Origin: Citrifermentans bemidjiense Bem
GTDB lineage: Bacteria > Desulfobacterota > Desulfuromonadia > Geobacterales > Geobacteraceae
NCBI RefSeq assembly: GCF_000020725.1
Contig: NC_011146.1
Span: forward strand, 1,921,501-1,985,500
DNA: 64,000 nucleotides
Direction of reading: 5' to 3'
Positions 50,113 to 59,216 of the stretch are shown piece by piece. The translations under genes were made by a program, and so were the position numbers. The notes beneath the pieces are model-generated. The model saw nothing but the letters and a program-made list of their open reading frames with translations, was not told where the DNA came from and did not search any database. Each line of letters starts with the position of its first letter. The stretch's first letter is position 1.

Positions 50113-51732
50113 GTGAAGAACAAGATCGCCTGCTTTTCCCCGTCGCATGAAGAGATCCCCGCTCCCTACCGCATCGATGCCCCTATCCGCCAGGATTACT
50201 ACCTGATAAACGGCGAGTTGAGACGCTGGGACGGCCCGCTGCAGGAGGTGGTGTCGCCGGTCCAGGTGAAGTCTGCCGGGAAACTGGAGAACGAGCGGGT
50301 AGGGGAGGCGCCCCTTCTCTCGGTCGAGGCTGCGCTCGAAGCCCTTGATGTGGCGGTCAGCGCCTACCATAACGGCCGGGGCACCTGGCCCACCATGTCG
50401 GTCGGGGAGAGGATCCACTGCATCACCCGCTTCAGCCGCTGCGTTCAGGAAAAGCGCGACGAGGTGGTGAAGCTCTTGATGTGGGAGATCGGTAAATCGC
50501 TCAAGGAGGCGCAGGGCGAATTCGACCGCGCCATAGCCTACATCCGCGACACCGTCGAGGCGCTCAAGGAACTCGACCGGGTCTCCTCGCGCTTCGTGAT
50601 CCAGCAGGGGATCATCGGGCAGATCCGCCGCGCCCCCCTGGGGGTGGTGCTCTGCATGGGGCCCTACAACTTCCCGCTCTACGAGACCTTTACTACTCTC
50701 ATCCCTTCGCTGGTCATGGGGAATACCATCCTGCTGAAGCCGCCGCGCTTCGGCATCCTCCTTTTCGCGCCGCTTCTGGAGGCCTTCCGCGACTGTTTCC
50801 CTCCGGGAGTGGTGAACACGGTGTACGGCGACGGCGAGGAAGTGCTCCCCCCCTTGATGGCGTCGGGGCGTGTCGACGTGCTCGGCTTCATCGGCACCCA
50901 CAAGGTTGCCGACGCGCTGCGCGCCATCCACCCGCGCCCGCACCGGCTTCGCTGCGTGCTGGGGCTGGACGCGAAGAACCCGGCGATCGTCCTCCCCGAT
51001 GCGGACCTGAAGCTGGCGGTCGAAGAATGCCTGTCGGGGGCTCTGAGCTTCAACGGGCAGCGCTGCACCGCGCTGAAGATCATCTTCGTGCACAAGAGCA
51101 TCGCGGGGGATTTCATCAAGGGAATGGCGGCCGGCATAGCCGCTCTCCCCTGCGGGGTTCCCTGGCAGGAAGGGGTGGCGATCACGGCTCTCCCCGAGCC
51201 GGAAAAGCCGGAATACCTGGAAGGGCTTCTGACGGATGCCAAGGCGCACGGGGCGCAGGTGGTGAACGAAGGGGGAGGGGCACGCTCCGGTTCCTACTTC
51301 TTCCCGGCGCTTTTGTACCCGGTGACACCGGCGATGCGGGTCTACCACGAGGAGCAGTTCGGACCCGTGGTCCCGGTGGTGGTCTACGAGGACATCAAGG
51401 AGACCATCGATTACGTGGTCAATTCCAACTACGGGCAGCAGGCGAGCATCTTCGGGCAGGACGACGAGCTCTTGGCGCAGTTGATCGATGCGCTGGTGAA
51501 CCAGGTCTGCCGCATCAACATCAACAGCAAGTGCCAGAGAAGCCCGGACAGCTTCCCCTTCAATGGCCGAAAGAATTCAGCCGAAGGAACGCAGTCGGTG
51601 GCGGACGCGCTCAGGGTCTTCTCGATCAGGATCGTGGTGGCGGCGCGGGAGACCGATGCCAACCGCGAGATCATCACCAGCATCGTGAGGGAGAGGAAGT
51701 CGCACTTCCTCTCCACCGATTACATGCTTTAA
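50113..51732 (+). CDS. GapN-type aldehyde dehydrogenase (non-phosphorylating glyceraldehyde-3-phosphate dehydrogenase)
   Basis: The 539-residue ALDH-superfamily enzyme has MGPYNFPLYETF (cofactor/substrate pocket), LGFIGTHKVADAL and the catalytic Cys in FNGQRCTALK. This layout fits the NADP-dependent enzyme oxidising glyceraldehyde-3-phosphate directly to 3-phosphoglycerate. The usual ELGGK motif carrying the general-base Glu is replaced by GLDAK. Length is 40-50 residues above the common 480-500, mainly at the C-terminus. The start is taken as GTG 50113 after AGGAAGAG; upstream in-frame ATGs at 50038/50062 have no support. Confidence 0.82.
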   Translation: MKNKIACFSPSHEEIPAPYRIDAPIRQDYYLINGELRRWDGPLQEVVSPVQVKSAGKLENERVGEAPLLSVEAALEALDVAVSAYHNGRGTWPTMSVGERIHCITRFSRCVQEKRDEVVKLLMWEIGKSLKEAQGEFDRAIAYIRDTVEALKELDRVSSRFVIQQGIIGQIRRAPLGVVLCMGPYNFPLYETFTTLIPSLVMGNTILLKPPRFGILLFAPLLEAFRDCFPPGVVNTVYGDGEEVLPPLMASGRVDVLGFIGTHKVADALRAIHPRPHRLRCVLGLDAKNPAIVLPDADLKLAVEECLSGALSFNGQRCTALKIIFVHKSIAGDFIKGMAAGIAALPCGVPWQEGVAITALPEPEKPEYLEGLLTDAKAHGAQVVNEGGGARSGSYFFPALLYPVTPAMRVYHEEQFGPVVPVVVYEDIKETIDYVVNSNYGQQASIFGQDDELLAQLIDALVNQVCRININSKCQRSPDSFPFNGRKNSAEGTQSVADALRVFSIRIVVAARETDANREIITSIVRERKSHFLSTDYML

Positions 51733-51734
51733 TA

Positions 51735-51764
51735 GTCCCCCCCTCCCGCAAGGGGAGGGGGGAC
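51735..51764. repeat. GC-rich intergenic palindrome
   Basis: GTCCCCCCCTCCC and GGGGAGGGGGGAC arms enclose GCAA. It is the intact version of the hairpin that the IS481 element split. It lies directly after the gapN-like gene and could stop transcription. Confidence 0.7.
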
Positions 51765-51805
51765 CAAGAGCGACTTCGCCATTCATTGAATATGAAAGTG
51801 AGGGG

Positions 51806-54415
51806 TCAGTTGACCAGGGTAGGGGGGCGCCGGTTCGCGGCGAGGTAGGAGGCGATGCCGGCGGCGGAGAGGGGTTCGCTGAAGAAGTATCCCTGCAGGA
51901 TGTCGCACTGCTGCCCCTTAAGGAACCTGCACTGCGCTTCCGTTTCCACCCCTTCTGCTACCACCTCCTTCCCCAGGTTGTGAGCCAGGGTGATGGTGGC
52001 GGCGGCAATTTCGGCGTCTTCGGAGTCGGTGTCGATGCCGCGCACGAAGGAGCGGTCGATTTTCAGCCGGTTAACCGGGAAAAGCTTCAGGTAGCTCAGC
52101 GAAGAATAGCCGGTCCCGAAGTCGTCGATGGCGAGTTTCACCCCCATCTCCCTCAGCGTGCGCAGATGCAGGATGGCGGAATTCGGGTCGTCCATGGCCG
52201 AGCTTTCGGTGATCTCCAATTCCAAAAGGTGCGCGGCGACCCCGGTCGCGGCGAGGATGTCGGCGAGCAGGCTGGGGAGGTTACTCTGCTTGAACTGCCG
52301 CGCCGAGAGGTTCACCGCCATCCTCAGCGGGCCAAGTCCCTGTGAGATCCAGAGCGCAAGCTGCTCGCAGGCGCTTTTGAGGGCGAACTCGCCGATGGAG
52401 AGGATGAGCCCGGTATCCTCCGCCACCGGAATGAAAACGTCCGGCGCCACCGCCCCGCGCACCGGATGCCTCCAGCGCAAGAGCGCCTCTACCCCCACAA
52501 CATCGCCACTCTTCAGATCGATCTGCGGCTGGTAATGCAGCATCAACTCGTCCCGCTCCAGGGCCGTCCTCAGATCGCTCTCCAGCACCAGCCTCGCCTG
52601 CACCGTCAGGTTCATCTCCTGGGTAAAAAACTGGTAGCTGTTGCGCCCCGCCGACTTGGCGTGGTACATGGCCAGGTCCGCGTGTTTCATCAACTCCTGG
52701 ACCGTCTCCCCGTCCGTAGGATAAACGCTGATGCCGATGCTCGGGGTGATGTTCAGCTCGTGGGACTCGACCGTGTATCCCTGCGACAGCGTCTGCTGGA
52801 TCTTGCGCACCGCATGTGCGGCCGAGATGTTGGAATTGATCAGCGGAAGCACCACCACGAACTCGTCGCCGCCAAGCCTCGCCACGATGTCGGCGCTGCG
52901 GATGGTGTCCTGGAGGCGTCCCGCCACCTGGAACAGCAGCCGGTCGCCGATGTGGTGGCCCAGCGAATCGTTGATGTTCTTGAAACGGTCCAGGTCGATG
53001 AAGATGACGGCCAGCCGGCTTGAGAACCTTTTGGCGAGCTCCAGCGCCTGGCCCAGCCGGGCCATGAGGCTGAAGCGGTTAGGAAGCTTCGTCACCATGT
53101 CGTAATGCGCCAGGTATTCGACGCGCTGCTCGTGCAGCTCCTGTTCGTTCATCCGCTGGGTCGTTTCCTCCAGCAAGGCCCGCTCCACATCCAGGCGCCG
53201 TTCCTCGCGCGCCATGTTCCCCAAGGCAAAGGAAATATCCGCGCCCATTTGGCGCAAAAGCTCGATCTGGGGCTGATCGAAGTAGTCCTTCTTGTCTGCA
53301 TACAAGGTGAGCGCGCCGATGACATGCCCTTCCTGCTTGAGCGCGATGCTTGCCGAGGCGCGGAAGCCGTAGGCCGCGCCGCGCTTATGCCAGGGACGCG
53401 TGACGGCGTCGCCCAGGAAGTCGTTGCAGATGTATTGGGTCCCTTCCCGTATCGCCTGGCCGGTAGGGCCGTTACCCGATGCCCCCACATCGAGGGATAC
53501 GGTCAGGTCCTCCAGGTAGTCCGTGGTTCCACAGGCGGCGGCTACTGCAATTACTCCGGAAGGTTGATCCAGGATGCCGACCCACGCGAGCTTGAAACAG
53601 CCTTGGTCGACGGCGATGCTGCAGAAATCATGGAATAGGGAGCCCCGATCTTTGGTATGCGCCACCGCCTTGCTCGTTTCCGAAAGAACCGAGTGGAGCC
53701 GGTTCAGGCGCTTTACGCACTCTTCCGCGCTTTCCCGCTCGGAGATCTCCTGGCGCAGTTCGCAGATGGTGTCGTTGAGCGCGGCGGTCCGCTCGGCGAC
53801 GCGTGTTTCCAACTCCTCGTTCAGCTTCCTCAGGTCCTCCTGCGCCGCCTCGTTTTCCTGGTTCTTCTCCGAAGCGAGCTCGTAGGTCGCGAGCAGCAGG
53901 TCGATGACGTGGCCCTTCGAGGCCTTGATCTCATAGTTGCTGCCGTAATAGTTGCAGACCACCTCGCCGTTGTCGCGGACCTGGCAGCACCCCTCTCCGC
54001 CGTGCAAGAGCGCGCAGACGCGGGACAGTAGCAATTCGGTCTTGTAGGGCTTGGTGATGAAGTAGTTGGCGCCAGCCTCCAGGCTGTGCAGCACATGGGT
54101 AGGGTCGTTCAGGTAGGTCAGCAGGATGACCGGCAGCGAGTTCATCTGGTCCAGCCCGCGTATGCGCCGGCAGAGCTCGAAACCGTCCATCTCGGGCATG
54201 AGGATGTCGCTTATCACCAGGTCTGGGGAGAGCTCGGCTATTTGCTCCAGGGCCTCTTCCGCGCTTTGCGAGACTAGCACGCCGTACCCTTGCGCCGCCA
54301 GTACCTGTGTCAGGAACTTGGTCTGGGCGGGGCTGTCGTCGACTATGAGTATTCTGCGGACGCGTACGGATAGATCTTGGCCTTGTGCCGCTGGCAGGTC
54401 CGGGTTAACGGGCAT
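51806..54415 (-). CDS. Receiver-GAF-GGDEF-EAL cyclic-di-GMP signalling protein
   Basis: The 869-residue protein has a receiver (residues 20-140; DD in LIVDDSP, phospho-Asp in DLVISDILMP) and a coiled-coil linker. A GAF domain (about 250-400), GGDEF (about 440-600, intact GGDEFVVVLP active site) and EAL (about 615-860, VEALLRW and DDFGTGYSSLSYL) follow. Both synthesis and hydrolysis of c-di-GMP are possible. It has no membrane span. The phosphorylated receiver and a GAF ligand should set the balance. It is downstream of the PhoB-like remnant on the same strand. Confidence 0.9.
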   Translation of the reverse strand: MPVNPDLPAAQGQDLSVRVRRILIVDDSPAQTKFLTQVLAAQGYGVLVSQSAEEALEQIAELSPDLVISDILMPEMDGFELCRRIRGLDQMNSLPVILLTYLNDPTHVLHSLEAGANYFITKPYKTELLLSRVCALLHGGEGCCQVRDNGEVVCNYYGSNYEIKASKGHVIDLLLATYELASEKNQENEAAQEDLRKLNEELETRVAERTAALNDTICELRQEISERESAEECVKRLNRLHSVLSETSKAVAHTKDRGSLFHDFCSIAVDQGCFKLAWVGILDQPSGVIAVAAACGTTDYLEDLTVSLDVGASGNGPTGQAIREGTQYICNDFLGDAVTRPWHKRGAAYGFRASASIALKQEGHVIGALTLYADKKDYFDQPQIELLRQMGADISFALGNMAREERRLDVERALLEETTQRMNEQELHEQRVEYLAHYDMVTKLPNRFSLMARLGQALELAKRFSSRLAVIFIDLDRFKNINDSLGHHIGDRLLFQVAGRLQDTIRSADIVARLGGDEFVVVLPLINSNISAAHAVRKIQQTLSQGYTVESHELNITPSIGISVYPTDGETVQELMKHADLAMYHAKSAGRNSYQFFTQEMNLTVQARLVLESDLRTALERDELMLHYQPQIDLKSGDVVGVEALLRWRHPVRGAVAPDVFIPVAEDTGLILSIGEFALKSACEQLALWISQGLGPLRMAVNLSARQFKQSNLPSLLADILAATGVAAHLLELEITESSAMDDPNSAILHLRTLREMGVKLAIDDFGTGYSSLSYLKLFPVNRLKIDRSFVRGIDTDSEDAEIAAATITLAHNLGKEVVAEGVETEAQCRFLKGQQCDILQGYFFSEPLSAAGIASYLAANRRPPTLVN

Positions 54416-54569
54416 GATCTTCGGCCTCCATTAGAGCAGTTCCTGGCACGGCAACTGCCAGATGTCTGTTAGGCGGACGAGATACGGGACGTCTCTACTC
54501 ATGGGACGGATCGTTAGAAAAGTTTATTATAAAGGATTTTTTACAGGTGTCGCGTTCTGTACTTCCTCT

Positions 54570-54893
54570 TCATACCTCCAGCTTGTAGCCGAACCCCCGG
54601 ACCGTTTTTATCAGGTCCCCCGCTTCCCCCAGTTTGGTGCGCAGACGGGTTATGTGGGTGTCGACGGTCCGGCTGTCGTCCACCAAGTTGTACCCCCATA
54701 CGTCCCGCAGCAGGACGTCCCTGCTCTAGACCCTGCCAAGTCTCTGCGCCAGGGTTTGCAGGAGCTTGAATTCCGTGCCGGTGAAGTTGATCTCTTCGCC
54801 GTTGACCAAGACGCAGTGCAGCTCTACGTCTATGCCGATGGGGCCAACCTGCATCGCAGTCGCGTGGACCTACGCAGGAGGGTGATATTCACA
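54570..54893 (-). pseudogene. Decayed C-terminal winged-helix domain of a PhoB/OmpR-type regulator
   Basis: Read on the minus strand, 54860 down to 54570 gives a Trans_reg_C domain: VELHCVLVNGEEINFTGTEF, then LLQTLAQRLGRV, a TAG stop at 54726-54728, SRDVLLRDVWGYNLVDDSRT, VDTHITRLRTKLGEAGDL and KTVRGFGYKLEV followed by TGA. Upstream, LLRRST-like residues are present in another frame, so there is also a frameshift. The receiver domain is missing. The recognition helix region is well kept, so decay may be recent. It lies next to pstS. Confidence 0.8.
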
Positions 54894-54968
54894 GATTCTT
54901 CTGGCCGTTGTAACCAGACTGCAACATTACGGGCCTATAGTCGCTTCAAAACCGAAAAGGAGGAAGAA

Positions 54969-56000
54969 ATGATTCAGCAGATAAAAAAAGCATTCCTGGC
55001 GCTGGCCCTCGTGGCGACTGTGGGCGCCGCCGCAGGTCAGGCATCCGCGGAAACCCTCATTAACGGCGCAGGCGCCACCTTCCCGTATCCCCTTTACTCC
55101 AAGTGGTTCAGCGAGTACGCCAAAGTGGACAAGAGCGTTAAGTTCAACTACCAATCCATCGGCAGCGGCGGCGGCATCAAGCAGATCACCGCTCAGACCG
55201 TCGATTTCGGCGCCAGCGATAAATTCCTCTCCGATCAGGAACTGAGCGCGGCCCCGGGCAAGCTCCTTCACATCCCGACCGTCATGGGTGCCGTCGTAGT
55301 CACCTACAACGTTCCGGGGGTACCCTCCGGCATCAAGCTCAACTCCGAAGACGTAGCCAACATCTACCTCGGTAAGATCACCATGTGGAACGACAAGAGG
55401 ATCGCCGACGACAACAAGGGGATCAACCTCCCGGCCAAGCCGATCATCGTCGTCCACCGCTCCGACGGCAGCGGCACCACCAGCATCTTTACGGACTACC
55501 TGACCGGGGTCAACGCGGAGTGGGCGAAGAAGGTCGGCAAGGGCGCTTCCGTCAAGTGGCCGGTAGGTCTGGGCGGCAAGGGTAACGAAGGCGTTGCGGG
55601 ACAGATCAAGACCACCCCGTACACCATCGGCTACGTCGAACTCGCCTACGCCTTCGAAAACAAGCTTCCCTTCGCGTCCCTGAAAAACGGCGCCGGCGTC
55701 TTCGTGGCACCGTCCATCAAGTCCACCAGCGCCGCGGCGGCAGCAGCGCTGAAGAATATGCCCGCCGACTACCGCATCTCGCTGGTGAACCAGCCCGGCA
55801 AGGACGCCTACCCGGTGGTCGGCTTCACCTGGCTCCTCGTTTATGAGAAGCAGAAGGATGCTGTCAAGGGCAAGAAGCTGGTCGAGTTCCTTAACTGGAG
55901 CATGACCAAAGGGCAGAAGATGGCGTCCCCCATGCTGTACGCGCCGCTTCCGAACAGCGTGGTGAAGATGGTTCAGAAGACGATCAAGACCATCAAGTAA
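54969..56000 (+). CDS. pstS: Phosphate-binding periplasmic protein PstS, copy 1
   Basis: The 343-residue precursor has a signal peptide (FLALALVATVGAAAGQASA). The mature protein has GAGATFPYPLYSKWF, FGASDKFL, and VHRSDGSGTTSIFTDYL, the phosphate-binding motif. It binds phosphate for the PstCAB importer. ATG 54969 follows AAGGAGG. It is monocistronic with its own terminator. The PhoB-like remnant lies directly upstream on the other strand. Confidence 0.95.
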   Translation: MIQQIKKAFLALALVATVGAAAGQASAETLINGAGATFPYPLYSKWFSEYAKVDKSVKFNYQSIGSGGGIKQITAQTVDFGASDKFLSDQELSAAPGKLLHIPTVMGAVVVTYNVPGVPSGIKLNSEDVANIYLGKITMWNDKRIADDNKGINLPAKPIIVVHRSDGSGTTSIFTDYLTGVNAEWAKKVGKGASVKWPVGLGGKGNEGVAGQIKTTPYTIGYVELAYAFENKLPFASLKNGAGVFVAPSIKSTSAAAAAALKNMPADYRISLVNQPGKDAYPVVGFTWLLVYEKQKDAVKGKKLVEFLNWSMTKGQKMASPMLYAPLPNSVVKMVQKTIKTIK

Positions 56001-56026
56001 AACTGCAGACAATAAAGAGATGACCA

Positions 56027-56070
56027 GATCCGAGTGTACGGCGTAAAGCCGGCACCCGGATTTTTTTTTA
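56027..56070 (+). terminator. Terminator after pstS copy 1
   Basis: GATCCGAGTGTACGGC and GCCGGCACCCGGAT form an imperfect stem with a GTAAA loop, followed by nine T. Confidence 0.7.
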
Positions 56071-56085
56071 AGGGGGCTTGGGAAG

Positions 56086-56205
56086 CAGGTCCCCCCTCCC
56101 CCCTTGCGGGGGAGGGTCGGGGTGGGGGGGAAGGGGCCACATGCGACTTAGTTGGCAGCTTCACCCACCCCCCGACCCCCTCCCGTCGAGGGAGGGGGAG
56201 AGTAA
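56086..56205. repeat. Pair of GC-rich palindromes
   Basis: The first hairpin is around CCCCCCTTGCGGGGGAGGG (about 56091-56125); the second is around GACCCCCTCCCGTCGAGGGA (about 56170-56203). The 407-bp gap 56001-56407 holds these, the terminator and the GGGGAC repeat; no gene is seen. Confidence 0.6.
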
Positions 56206-56328
56206 CGGCCGCTTCACCTTTGACAACAATAGGACATGTCTATATAGTGCGGCCTAATTGACGCGCACCCATCCAGGTGCCTGGCACCTACTCTTTGCTC
56301 TCAGCTCATAGCGACCTTCGATTACAAA

Positions 56329-56359
56329 GGGGACTGGCTCCGCAAGGTGCCTGTCCCCC
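56329..56359. repeat. GGGGACTGGC palindromic repeat, intergenic copy
   Basis: GGGGACTGGC, a short spacer with GGCTCCGCAAGG, and GCCTGTCCCC. A near-identical copy is inside the DUF2157 gene at 57128. Further TGTCCCCCTTAC fragments follow to 56395. Confidence 0.8.
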
Positions 56360-56407
56360 TTACAATGTCTCCCTTACCCCTGTCCCCCTTACAAAGAGGA
56401 AAGCATC

Positions 56408-56800
56408 ATGTCGCGTAATGCAATAACCGCCGAAAATGCAGTTGCCGTTGGTCCATATTCCCATGGCATAGATGCCGGCGACGCCATCTATTTGTCGAGA
56501 CAGACGCCAATTGATCCAGCGACCGGACAGCTTGTTTCAGGCGGCATCACGGTTCAGGCCGAGCAGTGCTTTGCGAACCTTTTCGCTGTGCTTAAGTCGG
56601 CCGGCCTCGATGAGGGCAGCGTGGTGAAGGTCAACGTTTTCCTGGTGGATATGAGTGATTTTGCTGCCATGAATTCCGTCTATGAAAAGCAATTCACTCG
56701 GCCGTATCCGGCACGAACGACGATTGGAGTTGCGTCGCTTCCGCTGGGGGCGAGGATAGAGATCGAACTGGTTGCCCGTAGAGAGAACAGGACGAGTTAG
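56408..56800 (+). CDS. ridA: RidA/YjgF-family enamine/imine deaminase
   Basis: The 130-residue protein has the family core: GPYSHGI near residue 17, VQAEQCFANLFAVLKSAGL, VVKVNVFLVDMSDFAAMN, the active-site Arg in ARTTIGVASLPLGARIEIE. It hydrolyses reactive 2-aminoacrylate-type imines. AAGAGGAAAG precedes the ATG. Base composition is lower in GC than the neighbours, and an intergenic repeat sits directly upstream. It ends 5 bp before the zinc-ribbon/DUF2157 gene. Confidence 0.92.
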   Translation: MSRNAITAENAVAVGPYSHGIDAGDAIYLSRQTPIDPATGQLVSGGITVQAEQCFANLFAVLKSAGLDEGSVVKVNVFLVDMSDFAAMNSVYEKQFTRPYPARTTIGVASLPLGARIEIELVARRENRTS

Positions 56801-56805
56801 CTGCC

Positions 56806-58146
56806 ATGAGAATTGAATGCCCTTCCTGTCAATTCGCTGCCGATGTCGACCCGGCGAAGGTCCCTACCAAAGGGGCGAACACCAAGTGTCCACGTTGCTC
56901 GAACGTATTTTTCGTCGGCCCGGCAGAACCGGTCGCTATGCAAGACACCTCCGCATCCATCGTTTGCCCCAAGTGCGGCGTCGAGCAACCAGCAGCCGAG
57001 AGCTGCGCCAGTTGCGGAATTTTCTACGAAAAGTACCGAGCTGTGCAAGAGCGGCGGCTGCAGGCCGACAACGGCGATAAATATGAGCCGGCGACGGAGG
57101 ACGCACCTTTTCCAGACACCGTGACAGGGGGACTGGCTCCGCAGGTGCCTGTCCCCTTGAGTAAGGCCATGTTTCATTTCGGCCACGGTCGGGGGGAACT
57201 CTTCAAATGGATAGCGGATGGGCGCCTCGCCCCCGAAGCCCTGCCTCAAGCGTCGCGTATCGCGGGGATGCTCCCTGGGCGGATGGAGTGGCGCCGGTTC
57301 CTGGACGGGCTGGCGCTTTGGAGCGGGGCGACGTTCCTCGCCTTAGCGGTGATTTTCTTCTTCGCCTACAACTGGAAGGAACTCGGCAGTTTCACCCGGT
57401 TCGGCATAGCGGAGGGGCTGCTTGGCGCTTCGGTGCTTGCCTCCTGGCGTCTCGGGTTGGAGCGGACCGCCGGGAAAGCCGCCCTTCTTGCCGCGACGCT
57501 ATTGGTGGGTGCGCTTTTGGCACTCGTCGGCCAAACGTACCAGACCGGCGCCGACCCTTGGGAACTCTTCGCCACATGGGCGCTCTTCGTGCTGCCGTGG
57601 GTCGCCATATCCCGGTTCCCGGCGCTGTGGCTTGTATGGCTCGCACTGGTTAATCTTGCGCTCAGCCTTTACTACAGCGCCTTTGCGGGATTTTTCGGTT
57701 TCGTGTACGGGACGCAAACCCTGCTGTGGACATTGACCGCAGTAAATACGGTTGCGCTTGCGGTATGGGAGTTGGTCGCCAGCCGGGGTACTCAATGGCT
57801 GGCTGAGCGCTGGCCCCCCCGCCTGATAGCTACTTTCGTGACTGGATACTTCACCACGCTGGCGGCATGGGGAATCGTCGGCCGCTCCTCCGCCGGATTC
57901 GCGGAAGTTATCGGCTACTTCGCCTGGTTGGCCTGCACCTACCAAATTTACCGACACCGGATCCGCGACCTCTACGTACTTGCACTGGGAGTATTGAGCA
58001 TTGTCTGCGTGTCGGCGGTTTTTCTGGGCCATAACCTAGGCGACCAGGATGCAGGGGCGTTGCTCTTCGTAGGGGTCACCGTGTTGGGGCTTTCCGCGGT
58101 CGGCGGGTGGTGGCTACGGGCGGTAGCAGGCGAGGTGGAATCATGA
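56806..58146 (+). CDS. Zinc-ribbon / DUF2157 membrane protein with an in-frame repeat in the linker
   Basis: The protein has 446 residues. Residues 1-75 hold two zinc ribbons: an MJ0042-type one (CPSC, then CPRC) and a second (CPKC, then CASC). The C-terminal part from about residue 118 is a DUF2157 membrane domain (LFKWIADGRLAPEALPQAS) with about nine helices. Between them, residues about 106-117 (VTGGLAPQVPVPLS) are encoded by the genomic GGGGACTGGC repeat. DUF2157 function is unknown. It overlaps the DUF4401 gene as ATGA. Confidence 0.8.
   Translation: MRIECPSCQFAADVDPAKVPTKGANTKCPRCSNVFFVGPAEPVAMQDTSASIVCPKCGVEQPAAESCASCGIFYEKYRAVQERRLQADNGDKYEPATEDAPFPDTVTGGLAPQVPVPLSKAMFHFGHGRGELFKWIADGRLAPEALPQASRIAGMLPGRMEWRRFLDGLALWSGATFLALAVIFFFAYNWKELGSFTRFGIAEGLLGASVLASWRLGLERTAGKAALLAATLLVGALLALVGQTYQTGADPWELFATWALFVLPWVAISRFPALWLVWLALVNLALSLYYSAFAGFFGFVYGTQTLLWTLTAVNTVALAVWELVASRGTQWLAERWPPRLIATFVTGYFTTLAAWGIVGRSSAGFAEVIGYFAWLACTYQIYRHRIRDLYVLALGVLSIVCVSAVFLGHNLGDQDAGALLFVGVTVLGLSAVGGWWLRAVAGEVES
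57128..57156. repeat. GGGGACTGGC palindromic repeat inside a coding region
   Basis: GGGGACTGGC and GCCTGTCCCC flank TCCGCAGGT. It equals the intergenic copy at 56329 except for one missing base in the loop, and is read in frame by the DUF2157 gene. Confidence 0.8.
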
Positions 58147-59216
58147 AGATCGCGGCACGCTTTGAGCTGTGGGAAAGGCTGCGGCAGGCCCGGCTGGTAA
58201 CAGGGGATCTTCTCTCCGCACCATCCTCCACCTGGTATATCAGGGCCATGCTGGGGTTCGCCGGGTGGATCGGCGCCTGGTTCATCTTGGGGTTCGTCGG
58301 CACCAGCTTCGCCATGGTGATGCGGAGCGCCGGGGCTGCGAGCTTTGCGGCGATACTTTGCTGCGGCGGTGCCTATGCGATCTTCCGGTTGCCATCGAAA
58401 GGAGACTTTGCGGGACAATTCGGTCTGGCGGTGGGACTTGCGGGACAGGCGCTATTCGCCGTTGCCATCTTCAAGGAACTAAGCCCCAGCATATCGCTTG
58501 GCTGCTTCATATTTTTTTGCGTCGAGGCGCTCCTTACGGTGCTGATGCCCAACTTCATGCACCGCATTTTCACCACCGTCGCGGCAGTGGCAGCACTCTT
58601 CTATGCATCTGTGCAGGCCGGACTGCATGGAGTTGTGCTTTCGATTGTCGCGGCTGCATGCGCGGTCGTCTGGCGCGGGGAGATGCGGCTGGCTGCGCGT
58701 GCGGAACTGTGGCAGCCGGTGGGCTATGGTCTCGCCCTCGGGGTGCTCCAGCTCGCGGCCTATTCAGCCGCGGGAGAAGCGATGTTGTCGGGCCTGCATC
58801 ACGGCGAAGCCGATTGGTTGCAAAGGCATGGGAACGACGTGGGCACGGCACTGGTTGCCGTCATCTTCCTTGCGGTGACCGTGCAGATCCTTAAGGAACT
58901 GGACATCGAGGTCTCTGGTAAGGAAGGCATCGCCATCGTCTCTTGCATGGCGCTGATCATGGCGGCCTCTTTCCCGACCCACGGACTAGCTGCCGCGGCT
59001 CTTATACTGATTCTCGGATTTGCCGGCGGTAACAGGGTGTTGTTCGGTCTGGGTTTAATGGCAGTGGCATCGTTTCTGTCCCATTACTACTATCAGATGC
59101 GCGAGACACTGCTTATCAAATCGATGATTCTTGCAGCGACAGGGACGCTTCTCTTAGTGGCAAGGTGGGGGCTGCTGAGATTGATTCCGGCAAAGGGAGG
59201 GCGGCAAGATGCGTAA
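58143..59216 (+). CDS. DUF4401 membrane protein
   Basis: The 357-residue protein has about ten hydrophobic helices and no catalytic motif recognised. A DUF4401 domain partner to DUF2157 is expected by gene order. ATGA overlap with the upstream gene and an 8-bp overlap with the downstream gene show tight coupling. The three genes (DUF2157, DUF4401, GDYXXLXY) form a common set of unknown function. Confidence 0.75.
   Translation: MKIAARFELWERLRQARLVTGDLLSAPSSTWYIRAMLGFAGWIGAWFILGFVGTSFAMVMRSAGAASFAAILCCGGAYAIFRLPSKGDFAGQFGLAVGLAGQALFAVAIFKELSPSISLGCFIFFCVEALLTVLMPNFMHRIFTTVAAVAALFYASVQAGLHGVVLSIVAAACAVVWRGEMRLAARAELWQPVGYGLALGVLQLAAYSAAGEAMLSGLHHGEADWLQRHGNDVGTALVAVIFLAVTVQILKELDIEVSGKEGIAIVSCMALIMAASFPTHGLAAAALILILGFAGGNRVLFGLGLMAVASFLSHYYYQMRETLLIKSMILAATGTLLLVARWGLLRLIPAKGGRQDA

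Noticed and set aside
54462-54968. Upstream extension of the pstS frame
   Set aside because: It is the antisense of the PhoB-like remnant; the signal peptide begins at 54969 with a strong ribosome site.
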